A stretch of DNA of 64,000 nucleotides from Candidatus Ideonella esbjergensis (GTDB lineage Bacteria; Pseudomonadota; Gammaproteobacteria; Burkholderiales; Burkholderiaceae_C): positions 558,001 to 622,000 of the forward strand of contig JADJLP010000002.1 in NCBI GenBank assembly GCA_016710065.1. The letters run 5' to 3'. The number at the start of each line of letters is the position of its first letter. Within the stretch, counting starts at the first letter, position 1. Under the pieces are notes generated by a model. It was not told the DNA's origin. It ran no database searches and saw nothing but the letters and a program-made list of their open reading frames with translations. Positions 32,300-40,360 of this stretch are shown here, piece by piece. The position numbers were made by a program, and so were the translations under genes.

Positions 32300-32746
32300 C
32301 TACGCTCGACCGAGCAAAGCAGTGTTGCGACGACCAGTTGACTCTGGGCAGAACTCCGGCAACTCGTGCGTTCTTGTGCGCGCGACACCTCTTTGCGGAA
32401 CCAACTGTTCGAGTGCGGCGCTGTAGCGGTGCACGAGGGCTTCGAGTTCAGACTTGTCGTAGCTTCCTGCCGAAAGGGCATGGAGCTTCACAGCGTACGC
32501 TTGGGTACGGAACTCGGTAAACACCGTGACGCTATCGCCTCCAACCTTGCCGCCAAAGCACTGATCGGCGTTCTTGACTCCCATTCCCCATTCAGAACAA
32601 GGCAGAAGGCCAGCAGAAAGCGAAGTTTCTTGGACCACTTGTCGAACCTGAACCTCGTTCCCAACTGGCACGGCAAGTTCAATGGTGGCCCAACCTTGGC
32701 AACCACACAAGACAAGCGCAACAGCAGCAACGAGGTGCCTGGTCAT
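32300..32746 (-). CDS. Cassette-like lipoprotein of unknown function
   Basis: This 148-residue protein starts MTRHLVAAVALVLCGC, a clear lipobox, with a mature region of mixed beta/alpha content (AVPVGNEVQVRQVVQE, then DSVTVFTEFRTQAYAV) and two more cysteines. The ATG is six bases from the GTTAGGG half of an attC-like site (32753-32818), the spacing typical for the first codon of a gene cassette. No family is recognised. Confidence 0.65.
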   Translation of the reverse strand: MTRHLVAAVALVLCGCQGWATIELAVPVGNEVQVRQVVQETSLSAGLLPCSEWGMGVKNADQCFGGKVGGDSVTVFTEFRTQAYAVKLHALSAGSYDKSELEALVHRYSAALEQLVPQRGVARTRTHELPEFCPESTGRRNTALLGRA

Positions 32747-32752
32747 GAAGAT

Positions 32753-32818
32753 CCCTAACGTTCGAGGTGAGATGACAAATTGCGGCCTGCTGCAACTTGT
32801 CAGCTCGACTGGTTAGAC
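32753..32818 (-). repeat. attC-like recombination site 1
   Basis: On the minus strand the site starts with GTCTAAC (consensus RYYYAAC) and ends with GTTAGGG (consensus GTTRRRY, last base off). The inner arms pair imperfectly: TCGAGCTGACAA against TTGTCATCTCACCTCGA, with an unpaired triplet, a feature of genuine attC sites. Total length is 66 bases. The stop codon TAA of the upstream gene (32813) lies inside GTCTAAC, and the next gene's ATG follows the other core by six bases. Confidence 0.72.
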
Positions 32819-33328
32819 ATCACTGTTTGCACTGCGCGGGCGCATTTCTCGGCGGGTTGGGTCTGTCTCAAGGACCGATTCATGAAGCCCCGCAATTTGG
32901 TCCTTTGTAGGGTTCCCTTCTTCATCTGTGCGGAAGAGGGCCCAATCGATATGCTCAAGACCATCAATAGGATAGGCGCGTCCATCTAGAAGGTATGCGA
33001 TGCGGAACAGCATTCCCGCTTGGAGGCATCTGCTCAGTTCAGTGATGTCATCTCGTGTGATGCCTGCGGCCAGGATCTTCTGAAGCGATTGGCCGAGTCC
33101 TGCATATGGTTCGTCTGGATTCGTCGCAGAACGTGAAATGGGTTCGTCTATCCACTTTGTATCTCCTTCTTGCGCCACACTGTCCCATGCCTGTTTGAGG
33201 AACATGTAGCGGGCAAGCTGTGAGGATGGGTCTTCCGGCACGTGCTGGACCCAGTCTTCTGGGGCGCGCGCACCAAGACTACGAAACAGAGCGGCAAGTG
33301 CTTCTTTGGAGGCGGGGAGTGTCGGCAT
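32813..33328 (-). CDS. Cassette-like cytosolic protein of unknown function
   Basis: This 171-residue, acidic, mostly helical protein has no signal peptide. Segments include SKEALAALFRSLGARAPEDW, SRSATNPDEPYAGLGQSLQKIL and RCLQAGMLFRIAYLLDGRAY. A late motif EEGNPTKDQIAGLHESVLETDP is reminiscent of immunity or SMI1-like small proteins but is not diagnostic. It is bounded on both sides by attC-like sites, as expected for a gene cassette. Function unknown. Confidence 0.65.
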   Translation of the reverse strand: MPTLPASKEALAALFRSLGARAPEDWVQHVPEDPSSQLARYMFLKQAWDSVAQEGDTKWIDEPISRSATNPDEPYAGLGQSLQKILAAGITRDDITELSRCLQAGMLFRIAYLLDGRAYPIDGLEHIDWALFRTDEEGNPTKDQIAGLHESVLETDPTRREMRPRSANSDV

Positions 33329-33343
33329 GGTTGCCTTTGTGAT

Positions 33344-33404
33344 GCCTAACGTGTAGATGGAACGATGCTGCAGGTCAGCTCGACAAGGGGCCTCGTTGTT
33401 GAGT
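33344..33404 (-). repeat. attC-like recombination site 2
   Basis: On the minus strand it starts ACTCAAC (matches RYYYAAC) and ends GTTAGGC (matches GTTRRRY), 61 bases apart in total. AACGA/TCGTT inner arms are complementary, and the centre shares GTCGAGCTGAC and TGCAGC with site 1. The following gene's ATG (33328) is 15 bases beyond the core. The pairing is weaker than in site 1. Confidence 0.62.
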
Positions 33405-33412
33405 CCACGGCG

Positions 33413-33919
33413 TTATTTGGAATTGGACGTAATTCTCGATGTACGTACTTCACCGGAAGTTGCGTCCTCTATCCACACCGATGAACCTGTCGAGCCAAGT
33501 TCGCCGTTGACCACATAGGAGGCTCGGTTCTTAACGTCGATCTCGACTGTTCCCTGAACTAGGTGCGTCGAATTCAGCATTGAAATGATCGGCATCGCAT
33601 ACACGGTTTGGCAGCGAATAGTTAATTTGTGCAATCCCTGATCGATAGTGCGATCAAGGATGCGCAGAACAAGCAAATTGCCCTTGCCTCGGCCAGCTTC
33701 AAGCGATGCATCGACAGAGTTCGGGACAGACTTCCCATCGACCTCCAGCAGAACACAGAAGTTGGCTCTATTTCCATCGAGGGCGAAAACGCGGTCCTTG
33801 ATGACACCGCCAGGCAATTGATAGATCAGGTTCTGGACAATGGGTGGCTTTGGAGGCGTAGCAACGCATCCTGCTAGCGATGCGACAACAAACGCAGTAG
33901 CCAACCAGACACTTTTCAT
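33413..33919 (-). CDS. Cassette-like lipoprotein of unknown function
   Basis: This 168-residue protein starts MKSVWLATAFVVASLAGC, a lipobox, and the mature part has TPPKPPIVQNLIYQLPGGV, RANFCVLLEVDGKSVPNSV and beta-rich C-terminal segments. It has a GGAG ribosome-binding site. The frame extends upstream to 34105 but the signal sequence fixes the start at 33919. It is the first gene of the cassette-like block in transcription order and is followed by attC-like site 2. No family is recognised. Confidence 0.65.
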   Translation of the reverse strand: MKSVWLATAFVVASLAGCVATPPKPPIVQNLIYQLPGGVIKDRVFALDGNRANFCVLLEVDGKSVPNSVDASLEAGRGKGNLLVLRILDRTIDQGLHKLTIRCQTVYAMPIISMLNSTHLVQGTVEIDVKNRASYVVNGELGSTGSSVWIEDATSGEVRTSRITSNSK

Positions 33920-34108
33920 TCGTGATGCTCCTAGGTCTGAAGAGGGATGATTTGGACAGCACGAGGCGGCCGCCAACTCTGGACGCATATGACCAAGTTT
34001 GCAAATAACTTGCCAATTGGTGTGTCCACATCTGGATATTCTCTTCAGCCACCTGCAGCATGCGGACAGGGGTAAACCCAGAGCCAGTTGGGTGCTGGTG
34101 GCCATTCG

Positions 34109-34134
34109 GGAGGGCGCTCTGGGCAGTGCCCTCC
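34109..34134 (-). terminator. Hairpin after the gsp operon, possible terminator
   Basis: GGAGGGC (34109-34115) faces GCCCTCC (34128-34134), five bases beyond the gspF stop. There is no clear T-run after it, so termination is only suggested. The remaining intergenic sequence to 33920 shows no gene. Confidence 0.45.
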
Positions 34135-34138
34135 GCTG

Positions 34139-35356
34139 CTACTTCACCCAGGTATTGAGCTGGATGATCGGCAGCAGCACCGCCAGCACGATCAGCATCA
34201 CCACCACGCCCATGGCCACGATGAGCAGCGGCTCCAGCAGCGTGGCCACGGCCATGGCGCGGCGTTGCACTTCGCCGCCCAGCTGGCGCGCGGCGCGCTC
34301 GAGCATCAGCGGCAGCTGGCCGGTCTGCTCGCCCAGGCGGCTGAACATGGCCAGCAGGCCGGGGAAGCGTTTCTTGGCGGCCAGGGCGCTGGCCAGCGGG
34401 GCGCCTTCGCGCACCTGCACCAGGGCGTCCATGGCGTCGGCGCGCATGGCGCGGTTGCCCAGGGTTTCGGCCGCCGCTTGCAGGGCTTTCAGGATGGGCA
34501 CGCCGGCGCTGGCCAGCATGGCCAGGGTGCCGGCAAAGCGGGCAGCGTTGTAGCCGCGTGCCAGCCGGCCGATGAGAGGCACGCCCAGCAGGCCGGCGTC
34601 AAAGCGCTGGCGAAAGGCCTCGTTCTTCAGCGCCACGCTCAGTGCGGTGCCGCCCGCGATGGCCGCCAGCACCACCAGCCAGCCCCAGTTGCGCACAAAG
34701 CTGCTGATGCCCAGCATGGCCACCGTCAGCCCCGGCAGCGCGCGCTTGCCGTTGGCGAACACGCTGGCCACCTGGGGCACCACGTAGGTGACGAGAAAGG
34801 TGACGATGACGATGGCGATGAGCGAGACGATGGCCGGATAGGCCATGGCGCCGATGAGCTTGGCGCGCAGCTCCTGGCGCTCTTCCAGGTCGTCGGCCAG
34901 GCGCTCCAGCACCGGGCCCAGGGCGCCGCTCTGCTCGCCGGCAGCCACCACGGCGCGGTAGACGTCGTCAAAGTCCTTGGGGCACGAGAGCAGGGCGCGG
35001 GCAAAGGGGCTGCCGGCGTTCACCTCGCTTTTCAGGTGGGCGATCAGCTCGCGCTGCTGGGCTTCCTCGGCCTCTTCGGCCAGCGCGGTCAGGGCGCGTT
35101 CCAGCGGCAGGCCGGCGCCCACCAGACCGGCGAGCTGGCGGGTCCACACCGTCAGGCCGCTGGCGTTGAAGACGCGGCGCTTGAAGCGCACCTGGCCGCC
35201 CACGCCGGTGTCGGTGCTGCCCACGGCCGCCACGTTCAATGGCACCAGGTTTTGCGTGCGCAGTGCGCTGCGGGCGGCCTTGGCGTTGTCGGCCTCGATC
35301 AGGCCGGTGGCGGTTTTGCCGTCTGCAGAGAGGGCTTCGTATTTGTAGGCGGGCAT
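34139..35356 (-). CDS. gspF: Type II secretion inner-membrane platform protein GspF
   Basis: This 405-residue protein has two homologous T2SSF domains, each with its membrane hairpins (YPAIVSLIAIVIVTFLVTYVV; VVLAAIAGGTALSVAL; PLLIVAMGVVVMLIVLAVLLPI). It starts MPAYKYEALSADGKTATG, the family start. It anchors the inner-membrane platform for the ATPase GspE. It is the last gene of the operon and is separated from gspE by 17 bases. Confidence 0.93.
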   Translation of the reverse strand: MPAYKYEALSADGKTATGLIEADNAKAARSALRTQNLVPLNVAAVGSTDTGVGGQVRFKRRVFNASGLTVWTRQLAGLVGAGLPLERALTALAEEAEEAQQRELIAHLKSEVNAGSPFARALLSCPKDFDDVYRAVVAAGEQSGALGPVLERLADDLEERQELRAKLIGAMAYPAIVSLIAIVIVTFLVTYVVPQVASVFANGKRALPGLTVAMLGISSFVRNWGWLVVLAAIAGGTALSVALKNEAFRQRFDAGLLGVPLIGRLARGYNAARFAGTLAMLASAGVPILKALQAAAETLGNRAMRADAMDALVQVREGAPLASALAAKKRFPGLLAMFSRLGEQTGQLPLMLERAARQLGGEVQRRAMAVATLLEPLLIVAMGVVVMLIVLAVLLPIIQLNTWVK

Positions 35357-35373
35357 CGCGGCTTTGCGGCAGA

Positions 35374-36807
35374 TCAGTCACGCGAGACGCGGACCACTTC
35401 TTCCATCGAGGTCACACCGCTGCGCACCAGGCGCTCGCCATCGTCGCGCATGGCGCGCAGGCCGCGCTGGTGGGCGGCGGCCACGATCTGGCCTTCGCTG
35501 GCGCGGCCGTGGATCAGGCCTTGCACGGCCTCGTCCACCACCATCAGTTCGTACACGCCGGTGCGGCCCTTGTAGCCGGTCATGCTGCACTCGGGGCAGC
35601 CCACGGGCACCCAGCGCGGTTGGCCGTCCACCGGCTCGCCAGGCTTCTTGCAGTGCGGGCAGAGCTTGCGCACCAGGCGTTGCGCCAGCACGCCCAGCAG
35701 GCTGCTGCTGAGCAGAAAGGGCTCCACGCCCATGTCGATCAGCCGCGCCACGGTGGAGGGCGCGTCATTCGTGTGCACCGTGGCCAGCACCAGGTGGCCG
35801 GTGAGGCTGGCCTGGATGGCGATCTGCGCGGTCTCGAAGTCGCGGATCTCGCCGATCATGATCACGTCCGGGTCTTGCCGCAGGATGGCGCGCAGGGCCT
35901 TGGCAAACGTCAGGTCGATCTTGGGGTTCACCTGGGTCTGGCCGATGCCGGGCAGCTCGTACTCCACCGGGTCTTCCACCGTCAGGATGTTGGTGGTGGC
36001 GGTTTCCAGCCGGCCCAGTGACGCGTAGAGCGTGGTGGTCTTGCCCGAACCGGTGGGGCCGGTCACCAGCACGATGCCGTGCGGCTGGTGCACCAGGGCG
36101 TCAAACGCGCTCAGCACCTCGCCGTCCATGCCCAGGCCTTCGAGCGTGAACTTGCTCTCGCTCTTGTCCAGCAATCGCAGCACGGCGCGCTCGCCGTAGC
36201 TGCTGGGCAAAGTGGAGACGCGCACGTCAATCGCCTTGCCGCCGATGCGCAGCGAGATGCGGCCGTCCTGCGGCAAACGTTTTTCGGCGATGTCGAGCTC
36301 GGCCATGATCTTCAAGCGGCTGATGAGCGCGGCGTGCAGGGCCTTGTTGGGCTGCACCACCTCGCGCAGCGTGCCGTCGACGCGGAAGCGCACGCTCGAT
36401 GAGCGCTCGTAGGGCTCGATGTGGATGTCGCTGGCGCCATCTTTCGCGGCCTGCGTGAGCAGGGCGTTGAGCATGCGGATGATGGGCGCGTCGTCGGCGG
36501 CTTCCAGCAAATCTTCTACCGCCGGCAGCTCTTGCATCATGCGCGAGAGATCGACCGCGCTTTCCACCTCGCCCACCACGGCGGCGGCGCTGGCCTCGCC
36601 GCCGGCGTAGGCGGCCGAGAGGCGCTGGGCCAGCGCGGGCGCGGCCTCGGTCTCGAAGCGGTCGACGTTGTACAGCCGCAATACTTCGGTGAGCGCGCTG
36701 CGAGGCGTGCTCTCGGCCAGGCGCAGCACCAGGTGCTGGCCGTCGTCTTCGAGCAGCAGGGTGTTGGCCTTGGCAAAGGCGTAGGGCAGGGGGTGGCGCT
36801 GGCCCAT
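35374..36807 (-). CDS. gspE: Type II secretion ATPase GspE
   Basis: This 477-residue hexameric motor ATPase has a short N-terminal domain, Walker A GPTGSGKTTTLY (about 245), the Asp box VEDPVEYELPGIGQTQVNPK, Walker B RQDPDVIMIGEIRDFETAQIA, the His box ATVHTNDAPSTV, and a late zinc-binding tetracysteine CPHC...CPEC at about 385-410. It powers pseudopilus assembly. It sits three bases after gspD. Confidence 0.95.
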   Translation of the reverse strand: MGQRHPLPYAFAKANTLLLEDDGQHLVLRLAESTPRSALTEVLRLYNVDRFETEAAPALAQRLSAAYAGGEASAAAVVGEVESAVDLSRMMQELPAVEDLLEAADDAPIIRMLNALLTQAAKDGASDIHIEPYERSSSVRFRVDGTLREVVQPNKALHAALISRLKIMAELDIAEKRLPQDGRISLRIGGKAIDVRVSTLPSSYGERAVLRLLDKSESKFTLEGLGMDGEVLSAFDALVHQPHGIVLVTGPTGSGKTTTLYASLGRLETATTNILTVEDPVEYELPGIGQTQVNPKIDLTFAKALRAILRQDPDVIMIGEIRDFETAQIAIQASLTGHLVLATVHTNDAPSTVARLIDMGVEPFLLSSSLLGVLAQRLVRKLCPHCKKPGEPVDGQPRWVPVGCPECSMTGYKGRTGVYELMVVDEAVQGLIHGRASEGQIVAAAHQRGLRAMRDDGERLVRSGVTSMEEVVRVSRD

Positions 36808-36810
36808 GGC

Positions 36811-38991
36811 TTACCTGGCGGGGCTGGGCTGTAGGGGCGAAGCCGGCGGCCGCTCGGGCAGCTTGGGTGCATCCACCGGCAGCAGCAGGGTGGGCTCAGG
36901 CTGCACCTGCTGCTGCGAGGAGCGGATGGACTCGTAGCGGTCCAGCATCAGCTTGTCGGAGGTGTTCTGGTCTCGAATCACCACCGGCCGCAGGAAGATC
37001 ATCAGGTTGGATTTGACCCGCGTGCGCTTCTCGCTGCGGAACAAATTGCCCAGCACTGGCAGGCTGGCGAGGCCAGGCACGCGGTCTTCGGCGTCGCCGT
37101 ATTCGTCCTTGAGCAAACCGCCCAGCACGATCATCGAGCCGTCGTCCACCACCACGCTGGTTTCGATGGCGCTCTTGTCGGTGGTGGGGCCCTGAGCGCG
37201 GGTTTCGGAGCCAGGCTGCACCGACGAGTTCTCCTGGTAGATGTTCATGCGCACGGCGCCGCCTTCACCCACCTGGCTTCTGATGCGCAAGGTCAGGCCC
37301 ACGTCTTTGCGTTCTATGGTCTGGAACGGGTTGGTGGCGCCGGTGCCCGTGCCGGTGTTGGTGAAGGTGCCGGTGACGAAGGGCACGTTCGAGCCGACCA
37401 CGATCTTGGCCTCTTCGTTGTCGAGTGCGATCAGCGTGGGGGTGGACAGCACGTTGGCGCCGCCATTGGTTTCCAGAAAATGGGCCACGGCGCCCAGGGT
37501 GTAGACGCTGCCGATTTTCTTGGCCACGCCAATGTTGAGCCCGCCCAAGATGGAGTTGACAAGGCCCGCCGCACCGGTGACGCCCTGCACGGTGCCGGCC
37601 GTCAGCCCCAGGATGTTGTTGCCACCCACGGAGGAGTTGGTGCCTGCGCCCACCAGGCTGCTGTCGCCCTTGTTGCCAAACAGGTTCTGCCACTGGATGC
37701 CAAACTGGGCCAGCTTCTCGACGTTGACCTTGACGATCAGCGACTCCACGTAAATCTGCGCGCGGCGCGTGTCGAGCTGGTCTATCACCTGGCGCAGTTG
37801 GCGGTATACCGGTTCGGGTGCCGAGATGATCAGCGAGTTGGTGGACGGGTCGGCCTGGATCTGCCCGCCGGTGGAGGGCCGCGCCGATTGCGCCACCGGC
37901 GTGGTGGCCGCCGCGCTGCCCGCGCCCGTGGCGCTGTTGCTGTTGCCGGTGGTGTTGCCCGCCATGCCGCTGGCGGCTGCGCCAAAAGACGAAACACCGC
38001 CACCTGCGCTGGCACTCGCCCCACCCGTGCTGCTGGCGCTGGCCAGCACCGCGCGCAGCACCTCGGCCAGCTTCACGGCGTCGGAGTTCTTCAGGTACAC
38101 CACGTGGATGCTGCCGGCCGGGCCACCGTCGGCGCTGGGTTTGTCGAGCTTCTCGATCAGTGATTTGGCGGTGCTCATGCGGGCCGGGTTGGCGGCCCGC
38201 ACGATCAGCGAGTTGCTGCGCGGCTCCACGAGGATGGACGTGCTGCCACCCGCCACGGCAGGGGCGCCCGGCACGGCGGCCGCGCCCGAGCCGTCGGTGA
38301 GCTTTTGCACGAGGGGCGCCAGGTCAGACGCCAGCGCATGCTGCAGTGACACCACCTCTACCTCCGAGGCGGCCGGCTGGTCGAGCGCGGCAATGATCTT
38401 GCCCAGGCGCTGCAGGTTGTCGGCGTAGTCGGTGATGACCAGGGTGTTGTTGCCCGGGTTGGCGTTGATGGTGTTGTTGGCGCTGATCAGCGGGCGCAGC
38501 ACGGCCACCAGGTTGTTGGGGTTCTCGTGGTTGAGGCGAAAGATCTGCGTGAGCACCTGGTCACCACGTGCCGTGGGCGCGCCCACCTGCACCGTGCCGG
38601 TCTGCAGCTTGGCCTCGGCCTCGGGCACCACCTTGAGCATGCCGGCGGTTTCCACCACGGTGAAGCCCAGGCCGCGCAGCGCCGCCAGATAGCTGCGCCA
38701 GGCCTCTTGCGGCGGCAGGGCGCGCTCGCTGGTGATGGTGACGGTGCCCTTCACGCGTGGGTCCACCACGATCTCGCGGTCCAGCGCGGCGGCCATGGCA
38801 CGCGAGACCATCTCTACCTCGGCGTTGACGAAGTTCAGCGTCACCGGCGCCTTGGCTTTGCTGATGGGCATGGGGGGCTCGGCACGCGGCGCGGCCTGGG
38901 CCAAGGTGCCCAAGCTGAGGCTCAGGGTCAGCGCAATGGCCGTGGCCAGTTGGCTGCGGGAGGGGGCGGTGGCGTGCAATGTCATGGTCAC
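36811..38991 (-). CDS. gspD: Type II secretion secretin GspD
   Basis: This 726-residue outer-membrane secretin has a signal peptide (LSLGTLAQA), N0-N3 periplasmic domains (VTLNFVNAEVEMVSRAMAAAL; NTLVITDYADNLQRLGKII), a Gly/Ser/Ala-rich disordered linker at about 330-370, and the secretin barrel with VPFVTGTFTNTGTG, DVGLTLRIRSQV and the closing LPVLGNLFRSEKRTR. It forms the exit pore for folded proteins. Its start overlaps the gspN stop region by four bases. Confidence 0.95.
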   Translation of the reverse strand: MTMTLHATAPSRSQLATAIALTLSLSLGTLAQAAPRAEPPMPISKAKAPVTLNFVNAEVEMVSRAMAAALDREIVVDPRVKGTVTITSERALPPQEAWRSYLAALRGLGFTVVETAGMLKVVPEAEAKLQTGTVQVGAPTARGDQVLTQIFRLNHENPNNLVAVLRPLISANNTINANPGNNTLVITDYADNLQRLGKIIAALDQPAASEVEVVSLQHALASDLAPLVQKLTDGSGAAAVPGAPAVAGGSTSILVEPRSNSLIVRAANPARMSTAKSLIEKLDKPSADGGPAGSIHVVYLKNSDAVKLAEVLRAVLASASSTGGASASAGGGVSSFGAAASGMAGNTTGNSNSATGAGSAAATTPVAQSARPSTGGQIQADPSTNSLIISAPEPVYRQLRQVIDQLDTRRAQIYVESLIVKVNVEKLAQFGIQWQNLFGNKGDSSLVGAGTNSSVGGNNILGLTAGTVQGVTGAAGLVNSILGGLNIGVAKKIGSVYTLGAVAHFLETNGGANVLSTPTLIALDNEEAKIVVGSNVPFVTGTFTNTGTGTGATNPFQTIERKDVGLTLRIRSQVGEGGAVRMNIYQENSSVQPGSETRAQGPTTDKSAIETSVVVDDGSMIVLGGLLKDEYGDAEDRVPGLASLPVLGNLFRSEKRTRVKSNLMIFLRPVVIRDQNTSDKLMLDRYESIRSSQQQVQPEPTLLLPVDAPKLPERPPASPLQPSPAR

Positions 38992-39857
38992 CCGATCGAA
39001 ATGCGGGACAGCGCGCCTTCGCGCCGCCCGATGATGTTCAGCAAATTGTTCAACGCGGCCTCGAAGCCTGGCGCGGCCTGGGCTTCACCCCGCAGGTGCA
39101 GGCCCTGGGGGTCGATCTGGCCGCTGCCAGAGAGCTGCAGCGCGCCTTCCAGTGTGGCCAGGCTCAGTTGCACAGGCCCCAGGCCCTGCGGGCCACTGAA
39201 TCTGATGCGGTAGCTGCCCAGCGGCGCCACCGTGGCGATGCGCGACGAGGCCTGCAGCAGGTCGAGCGTGGCCTGGCCTTGCATCTGCCAGCCCTGGCCG
39301 GCCGAGTGCAGCGTGAGCGCCTGGGTGCTGAGCTGCAGCTCGCCGCCCGGGCGCAAGGTGTTCAGCGGCGCGCCCAGGCCTTCCAGCCAGCCGGCGGGCC
39401 AGCGGCCCACCACGCCACTGGCACTGCCACCGTCATCCGGCAGCACGGCCAGTTGCTGCTGCTTCCAGCCCGGCCGCCATTCCAGTTGCAGCGTGCCGCT
39501 CAGCATGCCGGCTTGTGTGAGCTTGAGCCGCAGGCCGCCCCAGAACGGCGCCACGCGCCAGTGCAGGCGGCTGGGCAGCACCATGGCGTCGCGCATGCCA
39601 ACACCTGCGGCCAGTACCGTGAGGGCGCTGCCCTGCCACAGCGTGCCCTGGGCTTCGGCCAAGATCAGTCGGCCGTGGGTGGCACTTTGCACCGCACGTG
39701 CCAGCCAGGTGGCCGGCGGCCAGACCAGCACCGCCAGCAGGCTGCCGCTGAGCAGGCCCAGGGCCCACCAGCGCTTGCCGGCTGCTCGGGGCTGGTTCAA
39801 CGCGCGCAGGCGCGGGCTGCGCAAGGGCGTGACGGCAAGACGCGGGCGACGCAGCAT
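38988..39857 (-). CDS. gspN: Type II secretion protein GspN
   Basis: This 289-residue, single-span inner-membrane protein has a TM helix (WWALGLLSGSLLAVLVWPP) followed by a periplasmic domain with AQGTLWQGSALTVL and LHWRVAPFWGGLRLKLTQAG, the GspN pattern. GspN occurs in only some T2SS loci and its role is poorly defined. The ATG at 39857 gives the family-like basic N-terminus; the frame is open further upstream within gspM. Confidence 0.85.
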   Translation of the reverse strand: MLRRPRLAVTPLRSPRLRALNQPRAAGKRWWALGLLSGSLLAVLVWPPATWLARAVQSATHGRLILAEAQGTLWQGSALTVLAAGVGMRDAMVLPSRLHWRVAPFWGGLRLKLTQAGMLSGTLQLEWRPGWKQQQLAVLPDDGGSASGVVGRWPAGWLEGLGAPLNTLRPGGELQLSTQALTLHSAGQGWQMQGQATLDLLQASSRIATVAPLGSYRIRFSGPQGLGPVQLSLATLEGALQLSGSGQIDPQGLHLRGEAQAAPGFEAALNNLLNIIGRREGALSRISIG

Positions 39858-39862
39858 GGGCG

Positions 39863-40360
39863 TTATCCGGCCGAGGCGGGCAGGCTCAGCACCACCATGC
39901 CGTCCAGGCCATTGGCGTTGCGCCGCAGCTGCAAATCCACCGGGCGGGCGCGGGCGCCGCTGCGCACCTCGCTCAGCCAGGCCTGCAGTTGCTCGGGCGT
40001 GATGCCGGTGACGGTGAGCGTGGCGCGTTCGCCCAGCAGGCTGAGCTTGGCCTTGGCGCCAAGGCGGTCGGTGGCGGCCTTGAGGGCCTGCAGCGATTGC
40101 TCGGCGCTTACGGGGCTCTGGCCCTTGAGCTCGCGGGCATCGCTGGCCAGGCGCTGCATGTGCAGCGCCTGGGTTTCCAGCGCCTGGCGTTGCGTGGGCA
40201 CTTGCTGCCAGGTGCGCCAGGCGGGCTGCAGGGCCGCGAACCACAGCAGCAGCACGGCCAGGGCCAGGGTGGCCCAGGACAGGCCTTGCTGCTCGCGCGG
40301 CGTGAGGCTGGCCCAGCGCTGGCGCAGGGCCGTGGTGGCGACTTGGGTGATGGCGTTCAT
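39863..40360 (-). CDS. gspM: Type II secretion assembly protein GspM
   Basis: This 165-residue protein has a basic cytosolic start, one TM helix (WATLALAVLLLWFAALQPAW) and a periplasmic ferredoxin-like part (SLLGERATLTVTGITPEQLQAWLSEV). That is the GspM layout, the partner of GspL. It overlaps gspL by four bases. Confidence 0.9.
   Translation of the reverse strand: MNAITQVATTALRQRWASLTPREQQGLSWATLALAVLLLWFAALQPAWRTWQQVPTQRQALETQALHMQRLASDARELKGQSPVSAEQSLQALKAATDRLGAKAKLSLLGERATLTVTGITPEQLQAWLSEVRSGARARPVDLQLRRNANGLDGMVVLSLPASAG

Noticed and set aside
33930..34100. attI site or integrase remnant upstream of the cassette-like genes
   Set aside because: No frame with integrase motifs and no clear core site could be found in this stretch.
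34088..35575. A 495-codon plus-strand frame across gspF and gspE
   Set aside because: Antisense shadow of two canonical secretion genes.
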